Positions 46,900 to 57,864 of a stretch of 64,000 nt of DNA are shown in pieces. Positions within the stretch are counted from its first letter, which is position 1, and each line of letters begins with the position of its first letter. This stretch comes from Suillus spraguei (Eukaryota > Basidiomycota > Agaricomycetes > Boletales > Suillaceae): assembly GCA_016800925.1 (NCBI GenBank), contig JABCPU010000251.1:36398-100397 (forward strand), read 5' to 3'. The notes under the pieces were generated by a model, which was not told the DNA's origin, did no database searches, and saw only the letters and a program-made list of their open reading frames with translations. Position numbers and translations under genes: made by a program.

Positions 46900-47916
46900 T
46901 TACATATGGGGTTGATCATCACACTTTTCAATGAGGGTATCTAATACAAGCAGCAATTCAGAGCTCATCTGTTTGGCCCTTTGCAACCTCCGGAGGTCCA
47001 TATCAGCTCTTCTGAGTTTGTCGGATGTGTCAGCCCAAGCCACTCGTAATGGTCGGTCGGCCTCGAGGAGTTGATGTATGGTAGGCTCCGGAAGATGGCC
47101 ATGACGCTGTTGGTAATGGTCCAGGCGATCCAGAATTGATTCAACTTCAAGAAAATTAGCAGAATGATACATGATGAACAATTAAATACTCACATTCTGT
47201 TTGATCATATGACCCTAGGGGCATGAACTCCCTAAGCATGGCACGCAGGTCTTCATTGCTGAGTTCCGGTATGGGGGACTGACATTTAGGAGGTGTTGCA
47301 TGTGCTTGGGACATCACATCAACAATAAAAATGAGATTGTATGAGTGAACTCACCTGGAATTGCTATTCCTGGGATAGCCAGAGCATCAGTCTCAACATC
47401 AGCACATTCCGGTGCTTCATCACAATCAATAAGATCATCATCAGGCCCTAGGTACAAGTCCGGATCGTTGAACAAAGGAAGTTCCTCAGGCTGAGCCGGG
47501 CATAAATGATCTGGATGGATTGAATGAACATCCACAGTTGGACTATCTAAAGGTGAAGTGAGAAACCTACCAGAAACTGCATCCAAGACATCCGGAACAC
47601 CTGATGACCCAGAATCATAGTCGATCTCATCATCCGGCCCAAGGTATACATCTTCACTTGGATCTAATAAATCTCCAGTCAATTGTAAGATATACTCAAA
47701 GCAACACATACCTGATGAAATCCGGGACTCAGTCTCATCATCCGGCCCAAGGTATACATCATCCAGTGCATCTGGTCCATCTCTGGTCAATTGAGAGCTG
47801 GACTGAAAGCACAACATACCTAGTGAAATCTGGGACTCGGTTGAGTCATCCACATCCATTGAGTTGTATTCAGTGACCGGAGGTTCATAAAATCTGACTG
47901 CTGGTTGAGATCTCAT
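46900..47916 (-). CDS. KDZ-associated acidic protein with LGPDDE repeats (305 aa)
   Basis: Exons 47916-47355, 47304-47194 and 47144-46900 join in phase to 918 nt without stops. The first exon carries three copies of a VYLGPDDE-like motif spaced about 35-80 residues and is strongly acidic; the last encodes a helical region (ESILDRLDHYQQRHGH ... LRRLQRAKQMSSELL), probably a coiled coil. No known domain. Intact, in contrast to the transposase. Confidence 0.6.
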
Positions 47917-48135
47917 GATGTCTGATCAACTGATCAAACTGATTGATAACTGATAACTTCGAAGTTCAACACATGGCTGGCAATGGCCGAAAGTTGAACC
48001 ACGACCAAACAAAGACAAACAATCAACGCTTATCAAGATTGTCCTTCAATTGTCTGGTTTCTTTTGAAAATTCATCCAAGTGATCACAGATTTCAAACTT
48101 ATCTCAAGCTTTTCACATCTTTCAAGTCAATCCAA

Positions 48136-50274
48136 ATGTCTACTTCAGTTGAAACCTCTTTGGCCAGTCTCAAGGCAACCACTGCTCAGATTGTGGGCAT
48201 CATTGCCGGGGCTCGGCTCATGCCTGCCGGCACTGGCCAAGCCCACCTTGCTCTGACAGCACAAGTCACTAATCTTGTGGTAAGTACCATTCATGTGTTA
48301 ATTTTACTTTTGGTTTTTCTAAGATCTGGGTAGGCTGAGATTGTCCGGGAGCATGAGAAAGGGCCTTACATGCCTGGCATCATTGCATCCTGCTCCAAGG
48401 AGTTGATGAGAGTCAGGTCCATGACTCCCCGGGTGTGGCCCAACTGGCACAGCATCGGTCATGACGACCCCCGGGTGTTGAAACACTCCTGGCGCAGCAA
48501 GATTCGCACCTGGGAGGCGTTAGGTGACTATTCAGGTGATCTCCCTGTCATGCCTAACCCTTCCATTGGCCCAATCACTGTGGACCTTCCCTCCCCACCC
48601 ATCATCGCCAGCAATGTCGCTGGTTCTTCCACCCACGCCACCTCCGAGCTCCGGGACAAAGGAAAAGGTAAGGCGGTTGTTGCTGACCCAGAGCCGGAGG
48701 TGGAAGGGAGCAGGAAGAGGAAGTCCCCCATGATGTCTGGACACTCTTCCTCACCTCCGAAGTCGGCCAAGAAGGGTCGCAAGCGGGTCAAAGCAACTCG
48801 CCATGTCAAGCAGAATGTGCTTGTGGAGTCGGAAGATGATGAAGACACAATTGTTCAGGTATGTCGTCCAGCTCATTGTTTTCATTCTCTCAATTTTCTT
48901 TAGCCTATTTCGAGTGGAGTGCCGGCGCTCAACGTTCCCCGGCCTTCCACAATTGGTGTAGGGACGCCTCATTCCCCTTGTTCACCACATTCCCCAAAGA
49001 AGCAATTGTTTGGTCCTGCTTCAGTAAGTAATATTTAGTTGTCCGGCACTTGGAAAAATGCTTATGTATCATCAGCTCATTGCCGGCAGTCCACCCAAGG
49101 TGATGGTGAGTCATCATTCTTTGTCCGGACCTCCCGCCTGTACTTACCCATTGTCAGGCCACCTCTGGCAGTCGTCCAGAGGTTGTCGAGACCCCCCAGG
49201 CAATGTCCAGCACTCCGGCTCAGGAACCTGCAGTCATGGATACAGGTGATATTCTCATTCCCGGCCCAATGAGTACTCTAATGAATTCCAATGAGTCCAT
49301 CAACTAATGGAACCCACAGAACAACCCCTGCCATTATTGCACCCAGGAGAAGTGGCCCTGCGCCACTCGGTTGGACAGGAGGACCCGTGCCCCATGTTTG
49401 TCGTGCATCCGCTGCGCCACCAAGAAGATCAAATGTGTCCCAGCATCCATGGGATCTCCGCCAAAACATATTCGAGGGAAGTCAACCACCCGGCAGGCTC
49501 GCTCCAGGACACCTTCCAGAGCTCCCTCCAATGCGCCGGCTGCCTCGCAGTCCAAAGCCCGAACTCGCAGTCAATCTCGTGGCCCCTCCGGCACACCAGC
49601 TGTCCCTGCTGTTACCACACCCAAGGCACAGTCCCGTGGGCGCAGCAAGACAATCACTGCCCCCAAGACACCTGCACCTGCATCAGCTTGTGAGTCACCC
49701 CAATTGTCTATGACCATCTGACCTTATCTCTCACTTAGCTATTCCGTCTTCAAGCGCCCCAGTGCCTCGTCCGGCACTCGATGTGCCCATGTCGGATCTC
49801 CATTCCATGGCAATTGCGATTTGGGATGGTGCCGCTCGAATTGCTCTTCTTGAGGCTCGTGTGGCGGAGCAGGATGGTAAGATTGATACCCTGCAACGCC
49901 TCCATGAGGGCCTTCGTCGCAAAGTCATGGACCGGCACCCTTCATTTCCACTTCCCGACTCTCCTGTCAATGCAACCTTTTTGCTTGATCAATCCGTCCC
50001 CCTGGCCATCTCACCCCTCCCATCTGCACTTGCTCCCCTCATTGACTTGGATATGGCAGGAATGGAGCCTCCATCTCCGAAAGTCCAGCCTGCATCTATC
50101 ATTGAGGGTCTCATATTTGAGCTCAGCCAGATTCAGCCTGAGGGTCCACAAACGTCCGGCGAACTTGTGGACCCAGATGATCCGGGCAACCTTGTCCCAG
50201 AATATGATTCTGATGATATGGATGTTGAGGTGAAGGTTGAACCCTCTGCTGATGAGGGTGAAATGGCTACATAA
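48136..50274 (+). CDS. KDZ-associated cysteine-rich, coiled-coil protein (about 611 aa)
   Basis: Exons 48136-48279, 48334-48858, 48904-49023, 49076-49105, 49158-49268, 49320-49689 and 49739-50274; total 1836 nt, phases consistent. Segments: N-terminal helical part, basic patch (KGRKRVKATRHVK), Ser/Pro linkers, a Cys-rich cluster (CHYC, CLSCIRCATKKIKC) that looks zinc-binding, a coiled coil (IALLEARVAEQDGKIDTLQR), and an acidic tail (DDMDVEVKVEPSADE). The intron at 49269-49319 begins ATGAGT instead of GTGAGT; if it is retained, TAA at 49305 truncates the protein to about 309 residues. The old copy at 28905-30500 keeps GTGAGT. Function unknown; nucleic-acid binding is plausible. Confidence 0.6.
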
Positions 50275-50439
50275 TTGTAGGTTCATAGATGTATGTATAT
50301 ACAATGTTTGAATGAATGTCAGTGCTGGATGCCAAGTCCGGACATCCGGAACTGGACAATGGAGATTCACAATTGATATTTCGCGACTTCCGGATATCCG
50401 GCTACCTGAAACACAACACACAATTTAAAGAATTTGAAA

Positions 50440-52500
50440 CATCTCTGTCGAGTTACCTTGTGCCAGGTGCCGGGTCACATTGTGAAACATATCATTCCAT
50501 ATATCTTAAGTGCCGAACCCCGGACCCCAGGACCCTGGAGTTGGGACTCATCACCATGTGACAGATATCGATCCACATATTTGATGTGCTGAACCCCGAA
50601 CTCCGGCATTCGGGAGTTAGAACAATATGAGGCAATACAAAGATATTGATTTACACATGTTCAGTGCCGAACCCCGAACTCCGGCACCTGGCACTCGGGA
50701 CTCGGGCCTTGGAACTTATAACAATGTGAAAGATGTCAATGCACATTTTCTATCACTGACCCCCGAACCCCGGCACCCAGGAGTGAGAAACATGTGAGGC
50801 AATACCAAGATATTGATTTACACGTGGGGAGTGCCGAACCCCGAACTCCGGCACCCGGCAGTTGGGAATCTGGACTCGGGACTCATAACCATGTGAAAGA
50901 TATTGATCCACATATTTAACCACCCAACCCCGAACCCCAGCACCCGGGAGTGAGAACAATGTGAGTCAATACAAAGATATTGATGTACACATGTTGAATG
51001 CCGAACCCCGAACTCCGGCACCCGGCACTCGGGACTCGGGACGTGGTACTCATAACACTGAGACAGATATCGATCCATATATTTTCACACCGAACCCCAA
51101 ACCCCCACCACCCTGAGTTAGAACAATGTGAGGCAATACAAAGTTGAGTCCCAAATCACGATCACTGAGTGCTGGGTTACCATGTGAGGCAATACCATGA
51201 TATTGATTTACACAAGTTGAGTGCCGAACCCCGAGCTCCGGCACCCGGGAGTTAGCACAATGTGAGGCAACACCATGATATTTATTTACACAAGTTGAGT
51301 GCCGAACACCGAGTGCCGGGTGCCGGAGCTCGGGGTTCGGCACTCCACATGTGTAAATCAATATTATGGTATTGCCTCACATTGTGCTAACTCCTGGGTG
51401 CCGGAGCTCGGGGTTCGGCAGTCAACATGTGTAAATCAATATTATGGTATTGCCTCACATTGTGCTAACTCCCGGGTGCCGGAGCTCGGTGTTCGGCACT
51501 CAACATGTGTAAATCAATATCATGGTATTGCCTCACATTGTGCTAGCTCCTGGGTGCCGGAGCTCGGGGTTCGGCACTCAACTTGTGTAACTCAATATCA
51601 TGGTATTGCCTCACATTGTGCTAGCTCCCGGGTGCCGGAGCTCGGGGTTCGGCACTCAACATGTGTAAATCAATATTATGGTATTGCCTCACATTGTGCT
51701 AACTCCCGGGTGCCGGAGCTCAGGGTTCGGCAGTCAACACAATGTGAAAGTCCTCGATCCACATATTGTATGTGCCGAACCCCGAACTCCGGCACCCGGC
51801 ACTCGGGACTCGGGACTTCCGAGCTCCGGCACCCGGCACCCGGCACTCGGCACTCAGGACTTGGTACTCATAATGTGAAAGATCTTGAGCAACATATTGT
51901 CAGTGCTGATCCCTGAACCCCGGCACCCAGCACTCGCCACTCGGGACTCAGAACAATGTGAGGCAATAGACACCTATTGATCCACACATTCTAAGTGCCG
52001 AACTCCAAACTCCAAAATCTGGTAGTCTACTATTTAGGGGTTCGCAGTTCGGTACTCTGGCTTTTGCACTTGAGACCGAAAACAATGTGAGGCAATAAAA
52101 TGACTTTGATCCACACATTTTTAGTAGATATCTTTTTCATCTCAAATCTTGAATCTCGAGTGCCGAACCCCAAATCCTGAAATCTGGTAGTCTACAATTT
52201 CGGGGTTCGGTCCTCGGGACTCAGACACATGTCAGGCAACAACAAAACTTTGATCCACACATTTTTGGTAGATGTCTGTTTTGTCTCGAATCTCGAGTTT
52301 CTAGTTTCTAGTTTCAGTACTCTGCACCTGCACCCGGCACTCAGCACTAGATGACTCCACACATGGACTTTAAATCTTTCACCTTGTGTGTTGTGTTTCG
52401 GGTGTCCGGGTATCTGGAATTCAGGAAATCTCTAGTTTGCATCTCCAGTTTCAAGTTCCTGGATTCGGGACTTGGTACCCGGCACCCGGCACCTCAATTA
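50440..52500. repeat. Right subterminal repeat array of the KDZ element
   Basis: Repeats built from GTGCCGAACCCCGAACTCCG, CACCCGGCACTCGGGACTCG and TGTGAGGCAATACAAAGATA words in both orientations. No supported gene. Confidence 0.65.
51320..51735 (+). repeat. 78-bp tandem repeats
   Basis: Five full units and a partial sixth: GTGCCGGAGCTCGGGGTTCG, then CACTCAACATGTGTAAATCA, then TATTGCCTCACATTGTGCTA. The same unit occurs in opposite orientation just upstream (51170-51300), giving a palindromic junction near 51310. Because 78 is a multiple of three, a repetitive frame stays open across it. Confidence 0.85.
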
Positions 52501-52654
52501 TCGATGAATGTCAGACATGATAAATTCAGGTTTTTGTGCTTCAGGGTTTAGATTTTGGTGGTTGATGGTAGGTATATGCACTCATAGGGTGCATGTATCC
52601 TATGTGTTTGATTCTCTGGTGGCTACATCAGCTGTACGTCTTTATGATACATAT

Positions 52655-53165
52655 CTAGGCCCACCCGTATATGTAATATATTTTACCTCGGCCCACCCGT
52701 CTATGTAAAATTCCCCCACATCGGCCCACCCGTCTATGCAATAAATATTTTACTGCACCCTCGGCCCACCCGTCTATGTAATACACCCCACGTCGGCCCA
52801 CCCGTATATGTAATATTCTCTCACCTTGGCCCACCCGTATATGTAATATTCTCTCACCTCGGCCCACCCGTATATGTAATATTCTCTTACCTCGGCCCAC
52901 CCGTCTATGCAATAATATTTGCCTTGCATCTCTCTTCAGCCCAGCTGTCTATAATATCCTACTCTACATACTACCCAGATGAGCCCACCCATCTCTGTCG
53001 GGGATTATATCCCCCTGGCCCATCCGTCAACATTAGAAATCATGTTTCCCTCGGCCCACCCATCTCTCCCGAAAATATAAGTCTCCCGGCCCACCCGTCT
53101 CCATCGGAAATAATATTCCCCCTGGCCCATCCGTCAACATCGAGGATATACATAACCTCGGCCCA
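52655..53165 (+). repeat. GGCCCACCCGT subterminal repeats, right
   Basis: Eight near-regular copies of CGGCCCACCCGTCTATGTAA between 52659 and 52920, then looser copies to 53165; inverse of the left array. Candidate transposase-binding sites. Confidence 0.65.
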
Positions 53166-53246
53166 CCATCCGCTGGCCCGTCTTTGACGGGATATTATGT
53201 GGGTCGGGTGACCCGTATAGTACGGAGTTTGTCACTGAAGGGGCTC
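53165..53246 (-). repeat. Right terminal inverted repeat of the KDZ element
   Basis: Ends TTTGTCACTGAAGGGGCTC, followed by the AAGATAC duplication. The old relic has the identical last 19 bases at 33580-33598. Confidence 0.75.
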
Positions 53247-53253
53247 AAGATAC

Positions 53254-54117
53254 AACCTAACCTGGGCTGTAGATAAACTACGGCCTAAGCTAGTATGTGA
53301 GTCTTGCGCTCCGTCTAGTCTGCTTCACTTGTGAGAACAAGAGTGTTTGACCCTAAAGGGGGATGCCTATTAGTATGGTCAAGTTCAAGTCAAACTTATG
53401 TGCAAAAGAAGCATTGTGGTCAGCGGTAAGTTGCTGTGGTCAGCTATGATGCCGCTGGAACTAGCGTTGTGTGTAGCGGTGCTACTGTGGTCGAGATATA
53501 GTCAGAAACAGTTGCGTCAAGTGAGCGATGTCAAGCGATAATATCAGCGGTAGCAGTAAGGTTGTGAGCGGTGCAAGGAAACAGTAAAGAAGTCCGCAGT
53601 ACTTTCAGTGGTAAAGTAGTGGTGCATGAGAAGTTCAGTCAAAATAACAGTCAAAAGTCCAGTGGTATGCCAGCGGTAACAGAACGAGCATGATAGATTT
53701 AACGAGCGATAAGGAAACTTTAAAGACTAAGTCCACTACTGGGTAGATCCAGAGCTGGACAATAATCCTGACCTATAGTATGTGCAATGGTGTAAAATCA
53801 GGTACTGTATCATGTGGGGTATGCGATGCTTATATCCTAAATCATATGTACTTGGAATACTCTAGGTGAGATCAGTAGCGCTGGAGTGTAGTAACCGCCA
53901 TAAGTAAACATAGCGTGAGGCACTGCAGCACGAGGCAACATGTAATAAGGCTTGCTGTGGAATCAGTGATAATGAACATAAAACAAACGATGCACCAAAT
54001 AGAGCTATGTGGATGCGGCAAGGACATGGGAGGACATCAGTATGTGGAACATGGTGCAGCAGTCAGTATGGTGTGCGGTAAATGTGGGATGCCACCAGTA
54101 ATGCTAAAGGGGTAAGA
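53254..54117 (+). repeat. TGTAAAGATA repeat, second unit (after the KDZ insertion)
   Basis: Continues the unit that began at 35994 and parallels 35151-35993 along its length (for example GATGCCTATTAGTATGGTCA and CAGGTACTGTATCATG). Confidence 0.6.
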
Positions 54118-54293
54118 CGGCCATGAACAAGTGATAACTCCTATAGACGTGAGACGAGTGTCAAAAGATGGGGTTTTAAGCCCAGCACCAATATGTTTGT
54201 TACAATGGCCATGGACAAGTGGTAACTCCTATAGACATGAGACGAGTGTCAAAAGATAGGGTTTTAAGGCCAGCACCAATATGTTCGCTACAA
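54117..54293 (+). repeat. Two tandem copies of an ~88-bp unit
   Basis: Unit contains ATAACTCCTATAGACRTGAG and TTTTAAGSCCAGCACCAATA; copies at 54117-54205 and 54206-54293. It closes the TGTAAAGATA repeat (…GCTACA) before Plavaka sequence resumes. Confidence 0.65.
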
Positions 54294-54916
54294 CAATATC
54301 GAGGCAAAAGGTGCCATGCAAAACACCAACACTAAGCCAAATGAGAAGTGTCATGGCCCAATCAGACGAATTTACCTTCAGTGAATGAATTTCAAGAACA
54401 TTGCTGAACAGGTGTGTCCTCTCATGTGTTCATGAGATCAGACAGTATTTCATTGATCTTACTCAGGTACTTCACCTTGACCATCACTTTGTCATTGCAC
54501 ATTCAATTTATTTGGACATCAAAGACTATGATGACATCATTATATTTCAGAGTGGCCGTTTGCACTGGGACAGTGAGGATGATAATGAGCACCCTGACAA
54601 TGATTCTGATGACACATTTTATGTTAAGTTGGGTTCAGTGCAAACAGAGCAGACATTTGCAGCCATGGAGCAACTACATGCAAATGATAATGCATTCAAT
54701 CAATTTCGCATCAAGCTTGCAAAATGTTTGAGTGATTCCCTCCCTGTTCATAGGATACCCTTACCTGGTGGAAAACAACTCAAGTTCATGCCCAACAAAA
54801 CTGTATATTGTTCTGTTGTTTTCTAATTCATGTCTAAACTACAGAATGCAGGTGACCAAGCATCAATTCATAAAAGTCAACTACAAGTCCATTGTAGAAT
54901 TGTGAACCACCACAGT
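54294..54916 (+). pseudogene. Plavaka-type transposase, second part
   Basis: Resumes with IEAKGA and NTKPNEK, the residues expected directly after 35150, then QVLHLDHHFVIAHSIYLDI, TFAAMEQLHANDNAFNQFRI and IPLPGGKQLKFMPN (open frame 54401-54826). Frames are broken between exons. It stops at another TGTAAAGATA repeat inserted at 54917. Confidence 0.75.
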
Positions 54917-55848
54917 GTAAAGATACAATCTGGCCTAGGCTGTAGCGAACTACCATCAAGCCAGTATATGAGTCTTGCACTCTGTCTGGTCTGCTTCACT
55001 TGCAAGGCAAGAGTGTTCAACCCTAAAGGGAATGCTAAGTTAGTATAGTTCAATAATACCCAATCTGAGGTGCCGTCAGAGGTAGCGAAATGCTAGTGGT
55101 GACCTCTGGTCCATGGGAAACTAGCAGTAAGTGTGGGAAAGAAGTAGACAAGCAGTAGTGCAAGCGGTAAAACTGTGGTAGTGCAAGCAGTAAAACTGCA
55201 GTAAGGCATGGGAAAGTGGCAGTAAAACAAGTGGTAAGGCTGTGGTAAAGCATGGGAAAGCAGTAAACAAGCAGTAGCACAAGCAGTGAAGTGTGGGAAA
55301 GCAGTAAAGAGTGGTGGTGCATGCAGCAGTGAATAGATTCTTAAGAGACAGTGACTTTAGTAAAAGACTTTATTCCATTAGAGACAGTAGTGGTGACTAT
55401 TCCTAAGTACTGTTTTGTACTATAAGAGGGAAGTCAAAGTACCAGTATGTGCAACAAGTCCTTTTTAACATGTACCATGAGCGGCCAGAATACATAGTGA
55501 AACTGGTAGCAAAATAGAGATATACTATGTGATTTTAGCAAAGAGACATGCAACGAGCAGTGGCCTCATGGAATGTAATGTAAGTCCTGCCATAGGTTTA
55601 GTAACAGCAGAAATGAATATACTACACACCAATGGATCTAGACAGAAATAAAATGGACAGAAGGACATTAGTACCAAGATTTAGTAAGGGACAAGGGTCC
55701 ATGGAGTAAGAACAGTACTGGCTTAATGGAGTGAAAAGGCTAATGTCCGCTATAAGGGATCTGCTTGGTAGCTGCTGTAGATGGTAATGAGATGCTTGTG
55801 TAAAACAGCACTTTCATGGTCAGTGTGAATATGTTCATCACAGCAGAT
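54917..55848 (+). repeat. TGTAAAGATA repeat, third copy
   Basis: Has the ~115-nt head, a body of AGCGGTAAAACTG/AGCAGTAA-like words and an AATATGTTCATCACA end similar to the AATATGTTCGCTACA end at 54286. Interrupts the Plavaka gene a second time; the right border is approximate. Confidence 0.55.
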
Positions 55849-55859
55849 TACCTTTGATA

Positions 55860-56580
55860 TAGCCCTTCATTTCATAACCTCCCTCAATGTGACTGCATTA
55901 TCATTCAAGCTCAAGCCAGAGTGATATTTGGGCGTTTACTGATGGTTTCCACCTGTGTTGTGGATGGTCAAACTCATTCAGTTGCTCTCATTCACCCATA
56001 CGATGCTCCAGTTGGACAATGCTCCCTCACATATAATCACTTTCAGTTCTGGCACATTTGTGAAAGACCAAGGATATCATCTGATTTTTTTTTCAATTCA
56101 TTCTATCATTCAGGGTGTAGCACTAGCAGAAGATCACAGCATCTGGAGTGATTATCTTGTTATTGACACAATTGACACTGACATGTTCTTGCACATGAAG
56201 TCAATGCACAAGTCCATTGGTCATCCAGCTTTATCTCATCTCCCTCCTCACCAGCATCTCCAGCCCTATTGGACACAAATGTGCCTGTGGAGCTGCCAGT
56301 GTCATTCAAACTAGTGTTGGAACTTGCATTTTCAATGCTCTCATTCATTCTTCGCAATCTGATGTGGAGGACTTCACCTTTTGCTCATTCAACTCCCAAT
56401 CCTTATCTCTTAGTCATGCTCTCATTCACAATCCAACATGGAAGGCCTCACATTTTGCTCATTTGACTCTCAATCCTTATCTCTCAGTTATGCTCTCATT
56501 CACAATCCAACATGGAAGGCCTCAGTTCTGGGTATCATTCATGGGACTTGACTACAAGGAAGTGTTGGCATAAGGTAATG
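55860..56580 (+). pseudogene. Plavaka-type transposase, C-terminal part
   Basis: Reads VIFGRLLMV, HSVALIHPYDAPVG and LVIDTIDTDMFLHMKSMHK, the C-terminal blocks of the family, in several frames. From about 56335 on, a ~74-81-bp segment (ATGCTCTCATTCACAATCCA ...) is repeated two to three times. Confidence 0.7.
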
Positions 56581-56769
56581 ATTACTCTCTTGGTTGCGCC
56601 ACATAAGTGTACTATGCATCATTTTACCTGTTATCTTTGAATTGACTCATCCTGTCCAGTGTTTAATTACCTCACCACCAACACGAGGCACTGTCTAGTT
56701 CCTTATTTTAAGCACTTCAAATGACAACTTTTACTTTACCCTTCCTTTCATTGAGGTGCTCTGGTCACT

Positions 56770-57296
56770 TCCACCATCGCAATGCCACCATCAATCACAT
56801 CAGGCCTTGCTAATGTTGGACAGGTCTGTGCTAACCCTCTAACTGTCACTTATGTCTTCTAATTTTTTCTTTAGGCTTTGCAGGAATTACAACTCAAGTT
56901 GCAAGAACTCAAGGACATCAACAAGGAGTTGACAGAAGAGAACAGGATCCTCAAGGCAAACCAGCCAAAGTGAAGGAAGAAGGGTCAAAATGTCTCTAAG
57001 GAAAACATGGCCTTTGATGAAGAAATCTGCTTATATGGTCACAAATATGGTGCTTGCTATGAAATGTTTGCATTGGAAGAGCAACTTCTTCAGCATCCCA
57101 ATCCTACATTCCCTCCACCTCTCAAGAAACCATCATGCTATGAGATGCTAGCCTCTACAGAGTCTGCCTTGCTTTTAGAGCTATTCAGTCTACTTCCATC
57201 TCACATTCACCCTCTTGTTGGAGATAACCGCTTTGCCAATATTGTGAGCAGCATGTTTATTTTACTGACTCTCAGAACTGATAGTACTTAAGTTCA
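56770..57296 (+). pseudogene. Second gene of the Plavaka element (relic)
   Basis: A coiled-coil stretch (LQELKDINKELTEENRILKA) is followed by EEICLYGHKYGACYEMF and ELFSLLPSHIHPL, which I recall from a small protein encoded downstream of Plavaka transposases in mushrooms. TGA at about 56971 and missing exons indicate decay. Confidence 0.5.
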
Positions 57297-57359
57297 AGGA
57301 TGCAATAAACAGTAGCTGACAAAACCAGATGAGTTCACGCCTTTGGCGAAGTGTGCACC

Positions 57360-57832
57360 TGTTACGAACTGGGGTGGCATCACCAGCGACAGTGCAAAGA
57401 CACAGACGATCTGCTGGGAAATTCTACAATGTCCAGAAGAGAACAAGGTGAAAGTACAAGGAATGCGTTCCGAGTACTATCAAGGGTTCGGCCTCAAAGA
57501 CAAGTCTAAGAGGTTCTACGAGAATAGAGACTAAGGCTAAGGAGTGCTTAGACTTAGAGACGATTCAAGACGACTTAGGTTGGAGACCTAAGCGAAGAAT
57601 GTTCCAGGTAAAACCCAGTAAGATTAAAGTAAAGAATCTACTACAAGTACAACGTGCTTAAATAGACCAATATGTGCGCACGGACCAAGAGAGGCGTGGG
57701 AAAGTAAGTGTGTATTCAAATAAGGAAGGCAACTATAGTACAAATGCGTCGAGCATATGAGTCAGAGTCGTGTTACGTAATATATAGGGTAAATGAAGTA
57801 GAAAATGAATAGGGGCACATACGACTGTAACA
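57360..57832 (-). repeat. 3' LTR of the inverted Gypsy copy
   Basis: 473 bp, TGTTACAG at 57832 to CGTAACA at 57360 on the minus strand. It is closer to the solo LTR at 28096 than to the LTRs of the complete copy (for example CCCCAGTTCGTAACA). Confidence 0.88.
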
Positions 57833-57864
57833 TTACCCCCTGTTTACACATAAAGTCACCGACT

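Larger units (their letters stand above)
36005..53246. mobile_element. 17.2-kb KDZ-superfamily DNA transposon with TET/JBP cargo
   Basis: Both ends carry related inverted repeats: from the left 9 nt, then CAGTGAACTATCTCCGTA; from the right 9 nt, then CAGTGACAAACTCCGTA, continuing to CGGGCCAGCGG in both. AAGATAC is duplicated at 35998-36004 and 53247-53253, exactly interrupting the start of a TGTAAAGATAC repeat unit. Contents: dioxygenase (+), accessory gene (-), CxC2/KDZ transposase (-), accessory gene (+), accessory gene (-), accessory gene (+), set in long subterminal repeat arrays. The association of KDZ elements with TET/JBP genes in fungi is published (Iyer and colleagues, 2014). Confidence 0.82.

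Noticed and set aside
51320..51735. CRISPR-like array
   Set aside because: The units are contiguous without unique spacers, and the organism is a eukaryote.
51299..51916. 205-codon open frame with a periodic Cys/His protein
   Set aside because: It exists only because the 78-bp tandem repeat is a multiple of three without stops; the units vary like non-coding repeats.
52655..52912. Minus-strand frame of repeated HIRVGRGERI-like peptides
   Set aside because: Produced by the GGCCCACCCGT subterminal repeats.
57360..57832. Second solo LTR
   Set aside because: It is directly joined on its inner side to the extra ORF and pol of the inverted copy, so it is that element's 3' LTR.
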